From: Bacillota bacterium
GTDB lineage: Bacteria; Bacillota; Clostridia; Oscillospirales; Ruminococcaceae
Reading direction: 5' to 3'
Length of the DNA: 64,000 bases
Assembly: GCA_023460535.1 (NCBI GenBank)
Contig: JAEWPV010000020.1
Span: forward strand, 186,001-250,000
The notes beneath the pieces were generated by a model, which was given only the letters and a program-made list of their open reading frames with translations, searched no databases and was not told the DNA's origin. Positions 54,865 to 62,198 of this stretch are shown piece by piece. Both the position numbers and the translations under genes were made by a program. Each line of letters begins with the position of its first letter. Position 1 is the first letter of the stretch.

Positions 54865-55329
54865 TTAAATCAAAAATTCCGCTTTTAATGCTACAAGCGC
54901 GTCTTCCTTATGTGCATCAGACACCAAAATGGAGATATCCACAGCACTTGTGGTAATAATGGTAATGTCTACATTTGCCGCTGATATTGCACGCATTGCC
55001 CGCGCAGCAACGCCGGGTGTTGTCTCCATTTCCGTTCCGAACAGTTGTAACTGACAGTTGCTGCTGCTGACCAAAGGCTTAATGGTAGGCATTGTCTCTG
55101 AAATCTTTGCCGTAATGCTCAACGCCTTTACAAGGTCTGCGCCGGGGATTGAAAAGGAGAGAGAGGTGTATTCGCCCTGCGGCGCGGCGTGGGAGATCAT
55201 GTCGATGTTAATTTCTTCCTCTGCAAACTGTGTTAGGATCTTTGCCAACAGTGAGGCGTTGGCAGGAGCTTTGTTTATGGTAATAAGCGCAATATCGTCG
55301 GTTACTGTAAGCTTGGAAACACCATTCAT
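54865..55329 (-). CDS. ACT domain protein, aspartate-kinase regulatory-domain-like
   Basis: 154 residues with two tandem ACT-like repeats (TDDIALITINKAPANASLLAKI and EMETTPGVAARAMRAISAANVDI). The arrangement matches the C-terminal regulatory half of aspartokinase, which binds lysine or threonine, but there is no kinase domain here. Start ATG 55329 with AAGGAAGG 8 nt upstream; a TTG at 55335 is too close to it. Last gene after asd-dapA-dapB, so a role in sensing an aspartate-family amino acid is plausible. Confidence 0.78.
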   Translation of the reverse strand: MNGVSKLTVTDDIALITINKAPANASLLAKILTQFAEEEINIDMISHAAPQGEYTSLSFSIPGADLVKALSITAKISETMPTIKPLVSSSNCQLQLFGTEMETTPGVAARAMRAISAANVDITIITTSAVDISILVSDAHKEDALVALKAEFLI

Positions 55330-55368
55330 AAACAATACCTTCCTTTCCTTGTAGCAGAGTATCGCAAG

Positions 55369-56124
55369 CTAGGCAAGCAGATCTGACATATCATACATTC
55401 CGGGTTGTTTCCCAACTAAAAAGATGGAGGCGTTTAGCGCCCCGGTCGCAAATACATCGCGAGAACGCGCGCTGTGCGTGATGGTTACAATCTCATCGGG
55501 CCCGGCAAACAGCACCTCGTGTTCGCCGACTATTGTTCCGCCGCGAACGGCATGGATGCCAATCTCGTTTTTGGGGCGTTTTTCCCGCCGAACATGGCGG
55601 TCGTATTCATAGCGATAGCAGTGCTCCCGCGCTTCGTTGATGCCGTTTGCTATCATCAATGCGGTGCCGCTGGGGGCATCCAGTTTACGATTGTGGTGCT
55701 TTTCAATAATCTCAATATCAAACTCATTGCCCAACACCTGCGCCGCTTTCTTTGCCAGTGCAATCATCAGGTTAATGCCAAGCGACATATTTCCGGAATG
55801 AAAAACGGGAATCATCAAGGATGCTTCGCGCATCGCACTTAGGTGTTCCTCGCTTAACCCCGTGGTGCAAACCACCACCGGCAGCTTTTTTAGCTTTGCC
55901 GTTTCCAAAAGAGGAAGCAAGGCTGTTGGGTGCGAAAAATCGATGATTGAATCCGCCTTCGCAGTTAGGGCGTCGGGGGAAGGGAACACATCAAAGTCTG
56001 AATAAGCAACGGGGTTAATATCAATACCTGCAACAATTTCACAGTCACTACGCTTCGCGGCACACTCCGCAATCATGCGTCCCATCGCACCGCAGCAGCC
56101 GGAGAGAACTATTCTTGTTTTCAC
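55369..56124 (-). CDS. dapB: 4-hydroxy-tetrahydrodipicolinate reductase
   Basis: Reduces the DapA product in lysine/diaminopimelate synthesis with NAD(P)H. 251 residues from GTG 56124, which has GGAGG 7 nt upstream; the in-frame ATG 56139 is part of that SD and lies 17 nt from dapA. N-terminal Rossmann motif LSGCCGAMGRMIAE, catalytic KHHNRKLDAPSGTALMIANGI and VRGGTIVGEHEVLFAGPDE. dapA and dapB are almost contiguous. Confidence 0.94.
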   Translation of the reverse strand: MKTRIVLSGCCGAMGRMIAECAAKRSDCEIVAGIDINPVAYSDFDVFPSPDALTAKADSIIDFSHPTALLPLLETAKLKKLPVVVCTTGLSEEHLSAMREASLMIPVFHSGNMSLGINLMIALAKKAAQVLGNEFDIEIIEKHHNRKLDAPSGTALMIANGINEAREHCYRYEYDRHVRREKRPKNEIGIHAVRGGTIVGEHEVLFAGPDEIVTITHSARSRDVFATGALNASIFLVGKQPGMYDMSDLLA

Positions 56125-56140
56125 ATCCGTTCCTCCCATG

Positions 56141-57040
56141 TTAACCGTTATGAGCGGTCTTTATTAAACCATGGCGCTCGAGGGACTTCTTAAGTGTGGC
56201 AGTGTGTTCATCACTTAAGGTGTCAAGCGGGGCACGACCGCAGCCTACGGGGTAGCCCATCATTTCAAGAGCTGCCTTGACCGGGATGGGGTTGACATCA
56301 ATAAACAAATGGTTAATCAGTCCAAGCAAGTCGAGCTGTAGCTTGCGGCTTGCGGCGACATTCCCTTCAAAGAATAGCCTGCAGATGTCGTGTGTTTCAC
56401 GGGGCAGGATGTTTGATAATACCGAGATAACGCCCTTGCTGCCAAGTGAAAGAAGCGGCACAATCTGGTCGTCGTTGCCGGAGTAGAAATCAAGGTCACA
56501 CGTTGCGGCAAGCTCGGCTATCGCCGAAATGTTGCCGCACGCCTCCTTGGTGGCAACGATATTCGGGTGCTTTGCAAGCTCTTTGTACGCATTTGTACTG
56601 ATGCTCATACCCGTTCTACTGGGTACATTGTACAGAATAATCGGAAGGTCGGTCGCGTCCGCAATTGCGTTAAAATGCTTTATTAAACCCTTTTGTGAGG
56701 TTTTGTTGTAATAGGGGGTAACGTGAAGCAGTGCATCCGCACCTGCAGTCTTTGCCTCTTTAGAGAGCGCAACCGCGTAAGCGGTGTCGTTGCTTCCGGC
56801 TCCCGCTACAACAGGAACACGTCCCGCTACCGCCTTAACAGCATGGTAAAGGATGTTGATATGCTCGGCATCGGTAAAGGTAGAGGCCTCGCCGGTGGTC
56901 CCTGCAATGATGATTGCGTCAGTTCCGTTTTCTATCTGAAAATCAATCAAATCATTTAAAAGCGCATAGTTTATCGAGCCGTCCGCATTCATCGGGGTAA
57001 CAATGGCGCATCCCGCGCCGGTAAATACCGTCTTCTTCAA
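56141..57040 (-). CDS. dapA: 4-hydroxy-tetrahydrodipicolinate synthase
   Basis: Condenses aspartate semialdehyde with pyruvate, the branch point to diaminopimelate, lysine and spore dipicolinate. 299 residues from TTG 57040 (GGGAGG 8 nt upstream); upstream in-frame codons to 57085 are not supported. GTTGEASTF binds substrate, the catalytic tyrosine is in LYNVPSRTG, and the Schiff-base lysine in IVATKEACGN. Second gene of the riboswitch-controlled operon. Confidence 0.95.
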   Translation of the reverse strand: MKKTVFTGAGCAIVTPMNADGSINYALLNDLIDFQIENGTDAIIIAGTTGEASTFTDAEHINILYHAVKAVAGRVPVVAGAGSNDTAYAVALSKEAKTAGADALLHVTPYYNKTSQKGLIKHFNAIADATDLPIILYNVPSRTGMSISTNAYKELAKHPNIVATKEACGNISAIAELAATCDLDFYSGNDDQIVPLLSLGSKGVISVLSNILPRETHDICRLFFEGNVAASRKLQLDLLGLINHLFIDVNPIPVKAALEMMGYPVGCGRAPLDTLSDEHTATLKKSLERHGLIKTAHNG

Positions 57041-57090
57041 TGAAAATACCTCCCTGTCTGATAATGAAATACGGGGATGCTTCAATCGCT

Positions 57091-58170
57091 TTAATCAAAA
57101 TATCCCTTCGCAGCAAGAAGCTCCGCCATCAGCACGCCGCCACCCGCAGCACCCCGCCCCGTATTGTGCGAAAGACAAACAAACTTATAGTCGTACTGGG
57201 AATCGGGACGAAGACGCCCGACCGATATCGCCATCGCGTTTTCCAAATCACGATCCAGGCGGGTTTGGGGGCGGTTATCCTCTTCAAAGTAGTGAATAAA
57301 CTGCTTCGGGGCAAGAGGCAGCGAAAGCGCTTGCGGCTCGGCAGAGAACTGCGCCCATTTCTGCTTAATTTCGTCCATAGTGGGCTTTTTGTCAAACGAG
57401 ACAAACACTGCCGCAAGGTGACCGTCCGTTACCGGAACACGAATGCACTGGGTTGTAATTGCGGGGGATACGGCGGGGTTAATAACTCCGTCCTTTACTT
57501 CTCCCCAAATCTTAAGAGGTTCCTGCTCGCTTTTTTCCTCTTCGCCGCCAATAAAGGGAATCACGTTATCCACCATCTCCGGCCAGGTCTCAAAGGTTTT
57601 GCCGGCACCCGATATTGCCTGATAGGTGCAAGCAAGCACATTCTTAATGCCATACTCCATCAACGGGTGCAGGGCGGGTACGTAGCTTTGCAGTGAGCAG
57701 TTGCTCTTAACCGCAATAAAGCCGCGTTTGGTTCCAAGGCGTTTACGCTGAGCAGCGATAACCTCCATGTGCGACGCGTTAATCTCGGGAACAATCATTG
57801 GCACGTCGGGTGTATTGCGGTGTGCGGAGTTGTTCGAGATAACAGGGCATTCCGCCTTTGCGTAAATCTCCTCTAGGGCCTTTATCTCATCCTTTTTCAT
57901 ATCCACGGCACAGAACACAAAATCCACCTGAGAGGCGATGGTCTGAACATCTGCGGTCGCGTCCAACACAATAAGATTTTTTACCTTCTCCGGCATAGGG
58001 GTGTTCATTGCCCAGCGGTCACCAACCGCTTCAGTATAGCTTTTGCCAGCCGAACGCGGGGAAGCCGCAAGCAGCTTAATCTGAAACCACGGGTGATTTT
58101 CGAGCAGGGAAATGAATCGCTGTCCCACCATGCCTGTTGCGCCGATAATACCTACTTGATACTGTTTCAT
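57091..58170 (-). CDS. asd: Aspartate-semialdehyde dehydrogenase, archaeal/fungal type
   Basis: NADPH-dependent reduction of aspartyl phosphate to the semialdehyde. 359 residues from ATG 58170 with AAAGGAG upstream. NADP motif GIIGATGMVGQRFI, catalytic Cys in SNCSLQSYVPAL and the substrate block ISGAGKTFETWPEMVDNVIPF. The length and these motifs fit the archaeal/fungal-type Asd branch rather than the usual bacterial form. The open frame further upstream only crosses the lysine riboswitch. First gene of the lysine operon. Confidence 0.93.
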   Translation of the reverse strand: MKQYQVGIIGATGMVGQRFISLLENHPWFQIKLLAASPRSAGKSYTEAVGDRWAMNTPMPEKVKNLIVLDATADVQTIASQVDFVFCAVDMKKDEIKALEEIYAKAECPVISNNSAHRNTPDVPMIVPEINASHMEVIAAQRKRLGTKRGFIAVKSNCSLQSYVPALHPLMEYGIKNVLACTYQAISGAGKTFETWPEMVDNVIPFIGGEEEKSEQEPLKIWGEVKDGVINPAVSPAITTQCIRVPVTDGHLAAVFVSFDKKPTMDEIKQKWAQFSAEPQALSLPLAPKQFIHYFEEDNRPQTRLDRDLENAMAISVGRLRPDSQYDYKFVCLSHNTGRGAAGGGVLMAELLAAKGYFD

Positions 58171-58323
58171 GCTTCTCGTTCTCCTTTGTGTTCCAGTGCA
58201 ACGCAGTATGGTGCGAAGCACTTGTGCAGCGGAATGGTTCCTGTCTGCAAAATGATGTTGGTATGCGAGGGGGAGGGGCTTTGTGGATTTAATCAATGAC
58301 CGAATATGCCTAAAAAAGGGTAA

Positions 58324-58350
58324 CAAAAAATCCGGCATGAAAACCGGATA
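58324..58350 (-). terminator. Terminator of the lysine riboswitch
   Basis: On the minus strand, ATCCGG then TTTTCATG and CCGGAT, followed by a run of T (58324-58330). It lies about 95 nt after the aptamer and precedes asd. Confidence 0.85.
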
Positions 58351-58444
58351 GTCAACCAATATAATAAATACGGGGCTATTGACCAAAACACAAATATAGT
58401 TTAAAATTGTGAAATTGGTGTATAGCTCTCCATCATTATTATAA

Positions 58445-58594
58445 TGATGACAGTCACATCCCTGTTCGGTAATGCAACCAGGGTCACCAGTCGTCGGTAC
58501 TGATCCCTTCGGCGGCCTCACCTTTCACCCACGCTCAAACGATCCCGACGATCTTGCGGTATGGCTACTCATTAAACCCGCGCCTCTATCCATT
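58445..58594 (-). ncRNA. Lysine riboswitch (L box) controlling asd-dapA-dapB
   Basis: Read on the minus strand, the L-box core is clear: GATAGAGGCGCGG at the start, AGTAGCC, GGTGAAAGG, CCGCCGAAGGGATC, CTGGTGACCCTGG and GTGACTGTCATC at the end. P1 is formed by GATAG (58586-58590) and CTGTC (58449-58453). An 8-bp palindromic dyad, ATCATTAT/ATAATGAT (58432-58448), overlaps the 3' end of P1 and may be part of the switch. Lysine should end transcription at the terminator below. Confidence 0.93.
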
Positions 58595-58605
58595 TCAATA
58601 AAAAC

Positions 58606-58634
58606 ATATTAGCACTCGTATGTCGATATGTCAA
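58606..58634 (-). promoter_or_regulatory. Promoter of the lysine operon
   Basis: Minus strand TTGACA (58634-58629) and TAATAT (58611-58606), 17-bp spacing; start near 58599, just before the aptamer. Confidence 0.8.
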
Positions 58635-58673
58635 TTTGTTTTATAAAAATCGTCCTAACAGGAGAAATTCCCT

Positions 58674-59699
58674 ATGAAAAAATCCGATTTTTGGTACGAA
58701 TTGCCCGAATCACTCATTGCCCAAACGCCCATTGAGCCGCGTGATGCCTCGCGCATGCTTACCCTTGACCGCGAAACAGGTGAGGTTAAACACCTTCGTT
58801 TTCACGATATCGACTCACTGCTGAAGAAAGGCGACACACTCATTTTAAACAACACCCGTGTCATTCCTGCGCGCCTATACGGCAAGCGCACCGATACCGG
58901 CGGTGATATAGAGTTTTTGCTGCTTGAGCAAAAGGCGGAAAAGCTATGGGAGATCCTGGTGCGACCGGGCAAACGCGCAAAACCGGGGCATCGCTTTGTA
59001 TTTGGTGATGAGCTTTTAGTTGCAACCGTAGAGGATGTACTACCCAGCGGTAATCGGCTTGCGCGGTTCGAGTGCGAAGGCAGTATTTTTCCGGTCCTTG
59101 AGCAGATTGGGCTGATGCCGCTGCCGCCGTACATTAAAGAAAAGCTATCGGACAAGGAACGTTATCAAACGGTATACTCTCAGCAGCTGGGTTCCGCCGC
59201 GGCACCCACGGCAGGGCTACACTTTACCCCCGAACTGCTTGATAGCTTAAGATGTGCAGGGGTAAATATCGGCTTTGTCACATTGCATGTTGGGCTGGGA
59301 ACCTTCCGCCCGGTAAAAGAGGAGAACATTCTTGACCACCGGATGCACAGCGAGCATTACGTGGTACCGCAAGAGACCGCGGACTTAATCAATCAAACTA
59401 AGCAAAATGGCTGCCGCGTTATCGCGGTGGGCACAACTAGCTGCAGAACGCTCGAAGCAATGGCTGCAACGCACGGCACAATCTGCGCCTGTGAGGGCAG
59501 CACCGATATCTTTATCTATCCGGGATACTCGTTTCATGTGTTGGATGGTTTGATAACGAACTTTCATCTGCCCGAAAGTACACTGATTATGCTAGTTAGC
59601 GCGTTTGCGGGCTACGAGAAAACGATGCATGCCTACAAAACAGCAGTAAAAGAACAGTATCGCTTCTTCAGCTTTGGGGACGCGATGTTTATCTATTAA
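58674..59699 (+). CDS. queA: tRNA preQ1(34) S-adenosylmethionine ribosyltransferase-isomerase
   Basis: Transfers and rearranges the ribosyl part of SAM onto preQ1 in tRNA to give epoxyqueuosine. 341 residues, normal. N-terminal DFWYELPESLIAQTPIEPRDASRML, GSAAAPTAGLHFT, VTLHVGLGTFRPV and NFHLPESTLIMLV. AACAGGAGAAA precedes the ATG. Forms a queuosine pair with tgt, 17 nt downstream. Confidence 0.95.
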   Translation: MKKSDFWYELPESLIAQTPIEPRDASRMLTLDRETGEVKHLRFHDIDSLLKKGDTLILNNTRVIPARLYGKRTDTGGDIEFLLLEQKAEKLWEILVRPGKRAKPGHRFVFGDELLVATVEDVLPSGNRLARFECEGSIFPVLEQIGLMPLPPYIKEKLSDKERYQTVYSQQLGSAAAPTAGLHFTPELLDSLRCAGVNIGFVTLHVGLGTFRPVKEENILDHRMHSEHYVVPQETADLINQTKQNGCRVIAVGTTSCRTLEAMAATHGTICACEGSTDIFIYPGYSFHVLDGLITNFHLPESTLIMLVSAFAGYEKTMHAYKTAVKEQYRFFSFGDAMFIY

Positions 59700-59716
59700 G
59701 GATTTGAGGAACAAAA

Positions 59717-60856
59717 ATGTTTAAACTGATAAAAAACGAGGGCAGGGCAAGACGGGGCGAGATGACGACCGTGCATGGAACGGTGAAGACCCCTGCGTTT
59801 ATGAATGTTGCCACTGCAGGAGCGATTAAGGGTGGAATTTCGTCGTATGATTTAACCGACTTAAAATGTCAGGTTGAATTGTGCAACACCTATCACCTGC
59901 ACATTCGTCCGTCCGATACCTTGATTAAAGATATGGGTGGACTGCATCGGTTTATTGGCTGGAACGGTCCGATTCTAACCGACAGCGGAGGGTTTCAGGT
60001 ATTTTCATTGGCAAAACTGAGAAAAATAAGGGAAGAGGGCGTGTACTTTTCGTCCCATGTGGACGGTCAGAAGATATTTATGGGGCCCGAAGAAAGCATG
60101 CGGATTCAGTCAAACCTCGGCTCCACTATCGCCATGGCGTTTGACGAATGTGTAGAAAACCCGGCAGCCTACGACTATGCCGTAGCGTCCTGCGACCGAA
60201 CCTATCGATGGTTGGTCCGGTGTAAAGAAGAGATGCAAAGGCTAAATGCTTTACATGATGCCGTAAATCCCAAGCAACTGTTGTTTGGCATTAATCAGGG
60301 CTGTACCTATGACGACCTGCGCATAAACCATATGAAGCGAATTGCTCCGCTTGATTTAGATGGCTACGCCATTGGGGGACTTGCGGTAGGGGAACCGGCG
60401 GCGGATATGTATCGAGTGATTGACGCCGTAGAACCGTATATGCCTGTAGGCAAGCCGCGATATTTAATGGGTGTCGGAACGCCCTGCAACATCATTGAGG
60501 CCGTGAGTAGAGGCGTCGATCTGTTTGACTGTGTGATGCCAAGCCGTAATGCACGCCACGGGCATCTGTTTACCTTTGACGGAGTAATTAACATCATTAA
60601 CGCGAAATACCAGCGCGATGAACGCCCTGTATCAAGCGATTGCGATTGCCCTGCCTGCCGCAGTCATTCGCGCGCCTATCTCAGGCACCTTTTTAAGGCG
60701 GGCGAAATGCTTGGCATGCGCCTTGCCGTAATGCACAATCTATACTTCTATAATACGCTGATGGAGCGAATTCGTGATGCGATAGACAAAGCAGAATTTT
60801 CTCATTTTTGTGCGCAGTATCTTCCTGTTTTGGATAAACGCAATACAAACGAGTAG
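59717..60856 (+). CDS. tgt: tRNA-guanine transglycosylase
   Basis: Exchanges guanine 34 for preQ1 in GUN-anticodon tRNAs. 379 residues. General acid/base Asp89 in LTDSGGFQVFSL, the nucleophile Asp in DLFDCVMPSRNARHG, and a zinc site CDCPACRSHSRAYLRHL. The N-terminus starts MFKLIKNEGRARRGE. A promoter for yajC lies in the 134 bp that follow. Confidence 0.95.
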   Translation: MFKLIKNEGRARRGEMTTVHGTVKTPAFMNVATAGAIKGGISSYDLTDLKCQVELCNTYHLHIRPSDTLIKDMGGLHRFIGWNGPILTDSGGFQVFSLAKLRKIREEGVYFSSHVDGQKIFMGPEESMRIQSNLGSTIAMAFDECVENPAAYDYAVASCDRTYRWLVRCKEEMQRLNALHDAVNPKQLLFGINQGCTYDDLRINHMKRIAPLDLDGYAIGGLAVGEPAADMYRVIDAVEPYMPVGKPRYLMGVGTPCNIIEAVSRGVDLFDCVMPSRNARHGHLFTFDGVINIINAKYQRDERPVSSDCDCPACRSHSRAYLRHLFKAGEMLGMRLAVMHNLYFYNTLMERIRDAIDKAEFSHFCAQYLPVLDKRNTNE

Positions 60857-60904
60857 GTAACGACTCATATTGGTAAACAATTTATGTATTCTTGCCAGGA
60901 GCAC

Positions 60905-60933
60905 TTGCGTGACTTGTACTTTCAATGTATAAT
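60905..60933 (+). promoter_or_regulatory. Possible promoter of yajC
   Basis: TTGCGT (60905-60910) and TATAAT (60928-60933), 17-bp spacing; the -35 is weak. Confidence 0.45.
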
Positions 60934-60990
60934 AACATAAGATAATATATCAAAATATGAACAGTTTACCGAACTAGCTGGAGGAAGAAA

Positions 60991-61347
60991 ATGAACGGAT
61001 TATATCTATTGTCTGCCGCTGCTGACGCTGGAACAGCCGGAGAGCCAAACTCTACACTTGCAATGTTGATTCAGTTTGGACCCATCGTCCTGATTTTTGT
61101 TGTGTTTTACTTCTTTATGATTAGACCGCAGAAAAAGAAGGAGAAAGAGATACAGAGAATGCGTTCCAACCTGCAGGTTGGCGACGAGGTTGTAACCTCC
61201 GGCGGTATTATCGGTCGTGTTGTAAGCATCCGGGAGGATACGGTTGTTATCGAGACCGGTTCTGATCGAAGCAAGGTTCGCATTGCAAGATGGGCAATCC
61301 AGACCAACAACACCGTGCATGACGATGTAGACTCTTCGCTGAAATAA
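60991..61347 (+). CDS. yajC: Preprotein translocase subunit YajC
   Basis: 118-residue Sec accessory protein: extracytoplasmic N-terminus rich in Ala, one membrane helix (residues 26-45), then the YajC motif FMIRPQKKKEKEIQRM and VGDEVVTSGGIIGRV. GGAGG before the ATG. Its usual partners secD and secF are 33 kb upstream in this window instead of directly downstream. Confidence 0.93.
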   Translation: MNGLYLLSAAADAGTAGEPNSTLAMLIQFGPIVLIFVVFYFFMIRPQKKKEKEIQRMRSNLQVGDEVVTSGGIIGRVVSIREDTVVIETGSDRSKVRIARWAIQTNNTVHDDVDSSLK

Positions 61348-61387
61348 AGCCCATTTGAACTAAAATTTACTTCTGTCATAAACACTG

Positions 61388-61430
61388 CGACCTCCGAATA
61401 TCCTTTATCACAAGGATTGTTTGGGGGTCG
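61388..61430 (+). promoter_or_regulatory. Hairpin after yajC that also covers the next gene's SD
   Basis: An 11-bp lower stem (61388-61398 with 61420-61430), a small internal loop and a 6-bp upper stem ATCCTT/AAGGAT (61400-61405, 61412-61417). The SD-like GGGGGT (61423-61428) is inside the 3' arm, and ATTTGTTTTG follows, so it may serve as terminator, translational lock or both. Confidence 0.6.
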
Positions 61431-61437
61431 ATTTGTT

Positions 61438-61854
61438 TTGAACAACGCTTCGGTAAACGCAAAGCATGAAGAAAAAAGACATGTTTCGTTTGTAAGACCA
61501 ACGATTGTATCGGCGGTATTTACGATGCTGCTGCTTTTGGTGCTGTCCTTGGCGTTCGCAGCGTTGTTTGCACTTGCCGATGTACCAACCTATCTGCTTA
61601 TGCCCTGTGCGATACTGATACTTACAATGGCATGCTTTGCGGGCGGATTCTTCTCCGCAAGAATGACTAGGGTGAAGGGACTGACGGCTGGCATCATCAC
61701 AGGAGCGTTCTTGTATTTGACTCTGTTTGTGCTCAGTCTGCTGTTTGTGCGTTCTGGGCTTGGCGTATTTGCGCTAGCCAAGCTGATGCTAATGCTAACG
61801 GCAGCCGCTATAGGTGGAATAAGCGGCGTGAACCTTATTGCTAAGAGAAAATAA
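61438..61854 (+). CDS. TIGR04086 family membrane protein (YrzE-like)
   Basis: 138-residue integral membrane protein with four hydrophobic helices (around residues 20-45, 48-70, 77-100 and 105-130); motif GGFFSARMTRVKGLTAGIITG. Start taken as TTG 61438, 9 nt after a GGGGG SD. It is a typical neighbour of the SCIFF/yajC region in Clostridia. Role unknown; a link to SCIFF export is speculative. Confidence 0.75.
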   Translation: MNNASVNAKHEEKRHVSFVRPTIVSAVFTMLLLLVLSLAFAALFALADVPTYLLMPCAILILTMACFAGGFFSARMTRVKGLTAGIITGAFLYLTLFVLSLLFVRSGLGVFALAKLMLMLTAAAIGGISGVNLIAKRK

Positions 61855-61857
61855 TAA

Positions 61858-61886
61858 TTGCATCACGATATAATATGTGGTAAAAT
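61858..61886 (+). promoter_or_regulatory. Promoter of the SCIFF gene
   Basis: TTGCAT (61858-61863) and TGG-TAAAAT extended -10 (61878-61886), 17-bp spacing; start near 61893, leader about 30 nt. Confidence 0.6.
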
Positions 61887-61921
61887 GATTATTGAATTAG
61901 TGACAGGAGGGGAATACACCA

Positions 61922-62071
61922 ATGAAGCATGTAAAAACACTAAATACCGCTAACCTGAAAAAGAGCACCGCAAAGGGTGGCTGCGGCGAATGCCAGGCTT
62001 CCTGCCAATCGGCTTGCAAAACATCTTGCACAGTTGCAAACCAAAAGTGTGAGAACGGTAACAATAAATAA
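61922..62071 (+). CDS. SCIFF ranthipeptide precursor (six cysteines in forty-five residues)
   Basis: 49-residue ribosomal peptide precursor. Leader MKHVKTLNTANLKKSTAKGG is followed by a core with exactly six cysteines at 21, 24, 28, 32, 36 and 43 (GCGECQASCQSACKTSCT). The next gene is its radical SAM maturase, which forms thioether bonds from cysteine sulfur to other residues. In the studied clostridial homologue CteA a Cys32-Thr37 link was described, and both residues are present here. Strong SD AGGAGGGG. Almost universal in Clostridia; biological role not firmly known. Confidence 0.96.
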   Translation: MKHVKTLNTANLKKSTAKGGCGECQASCQSACKTSCTVANQKCENGNNK

Positions 62072-62119
62072 GCTCTTTACAAACCCACAAATGAATAATC
62101 AACAGGGGACGAGAACTGT

Positions 62120-62150
62120 CAAGGGACAGATGCACTGTCCCTTGTTTTTT
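62120..62150 (+). terminator. Terminator between SCIFF precursor and maturase
   Basis: Perfect 10-bp stem CAAGGGACAG (62120-62129) with CTGTCCCTTG (62135-62144), 5-nt loop, TTTTTT. It would give more precursor than enzyme transcript from one promoter. Confidence 0.92.
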
Positions 62151-62198
62151 GCCATAACGGCAAATACAGCATGGTGATACATACGGAGGACAATCTAC

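Larger units (their letters stand above)
58171..58673. other. 503-bp divergent intergenic region: asd leader and queA upstream
   Basis: Contains, on the minus strand, the promoter, the lysine riboswitch, its terminator and about 150 nt of untranslated leader before asd (no gene seen there). On the plus strand only the short queA upstream is left, with no clear promoter beyond a TATAAA at 58642-58647. Confidence 0.7.

Noticed and set aside
54762..54956. 64-codon open frame after the ABC-F gene
   Set aside because: It starts within the 15-bp terminator stem and runs antisense into the ACT gene.
57091..58521. N-terminal extension of Asd to 58521
   Set aside because: The extra 117 codons read straight through the lysine riboswitch and its terminator; ATG 58170 has a proper SD and the standard N-terminus.
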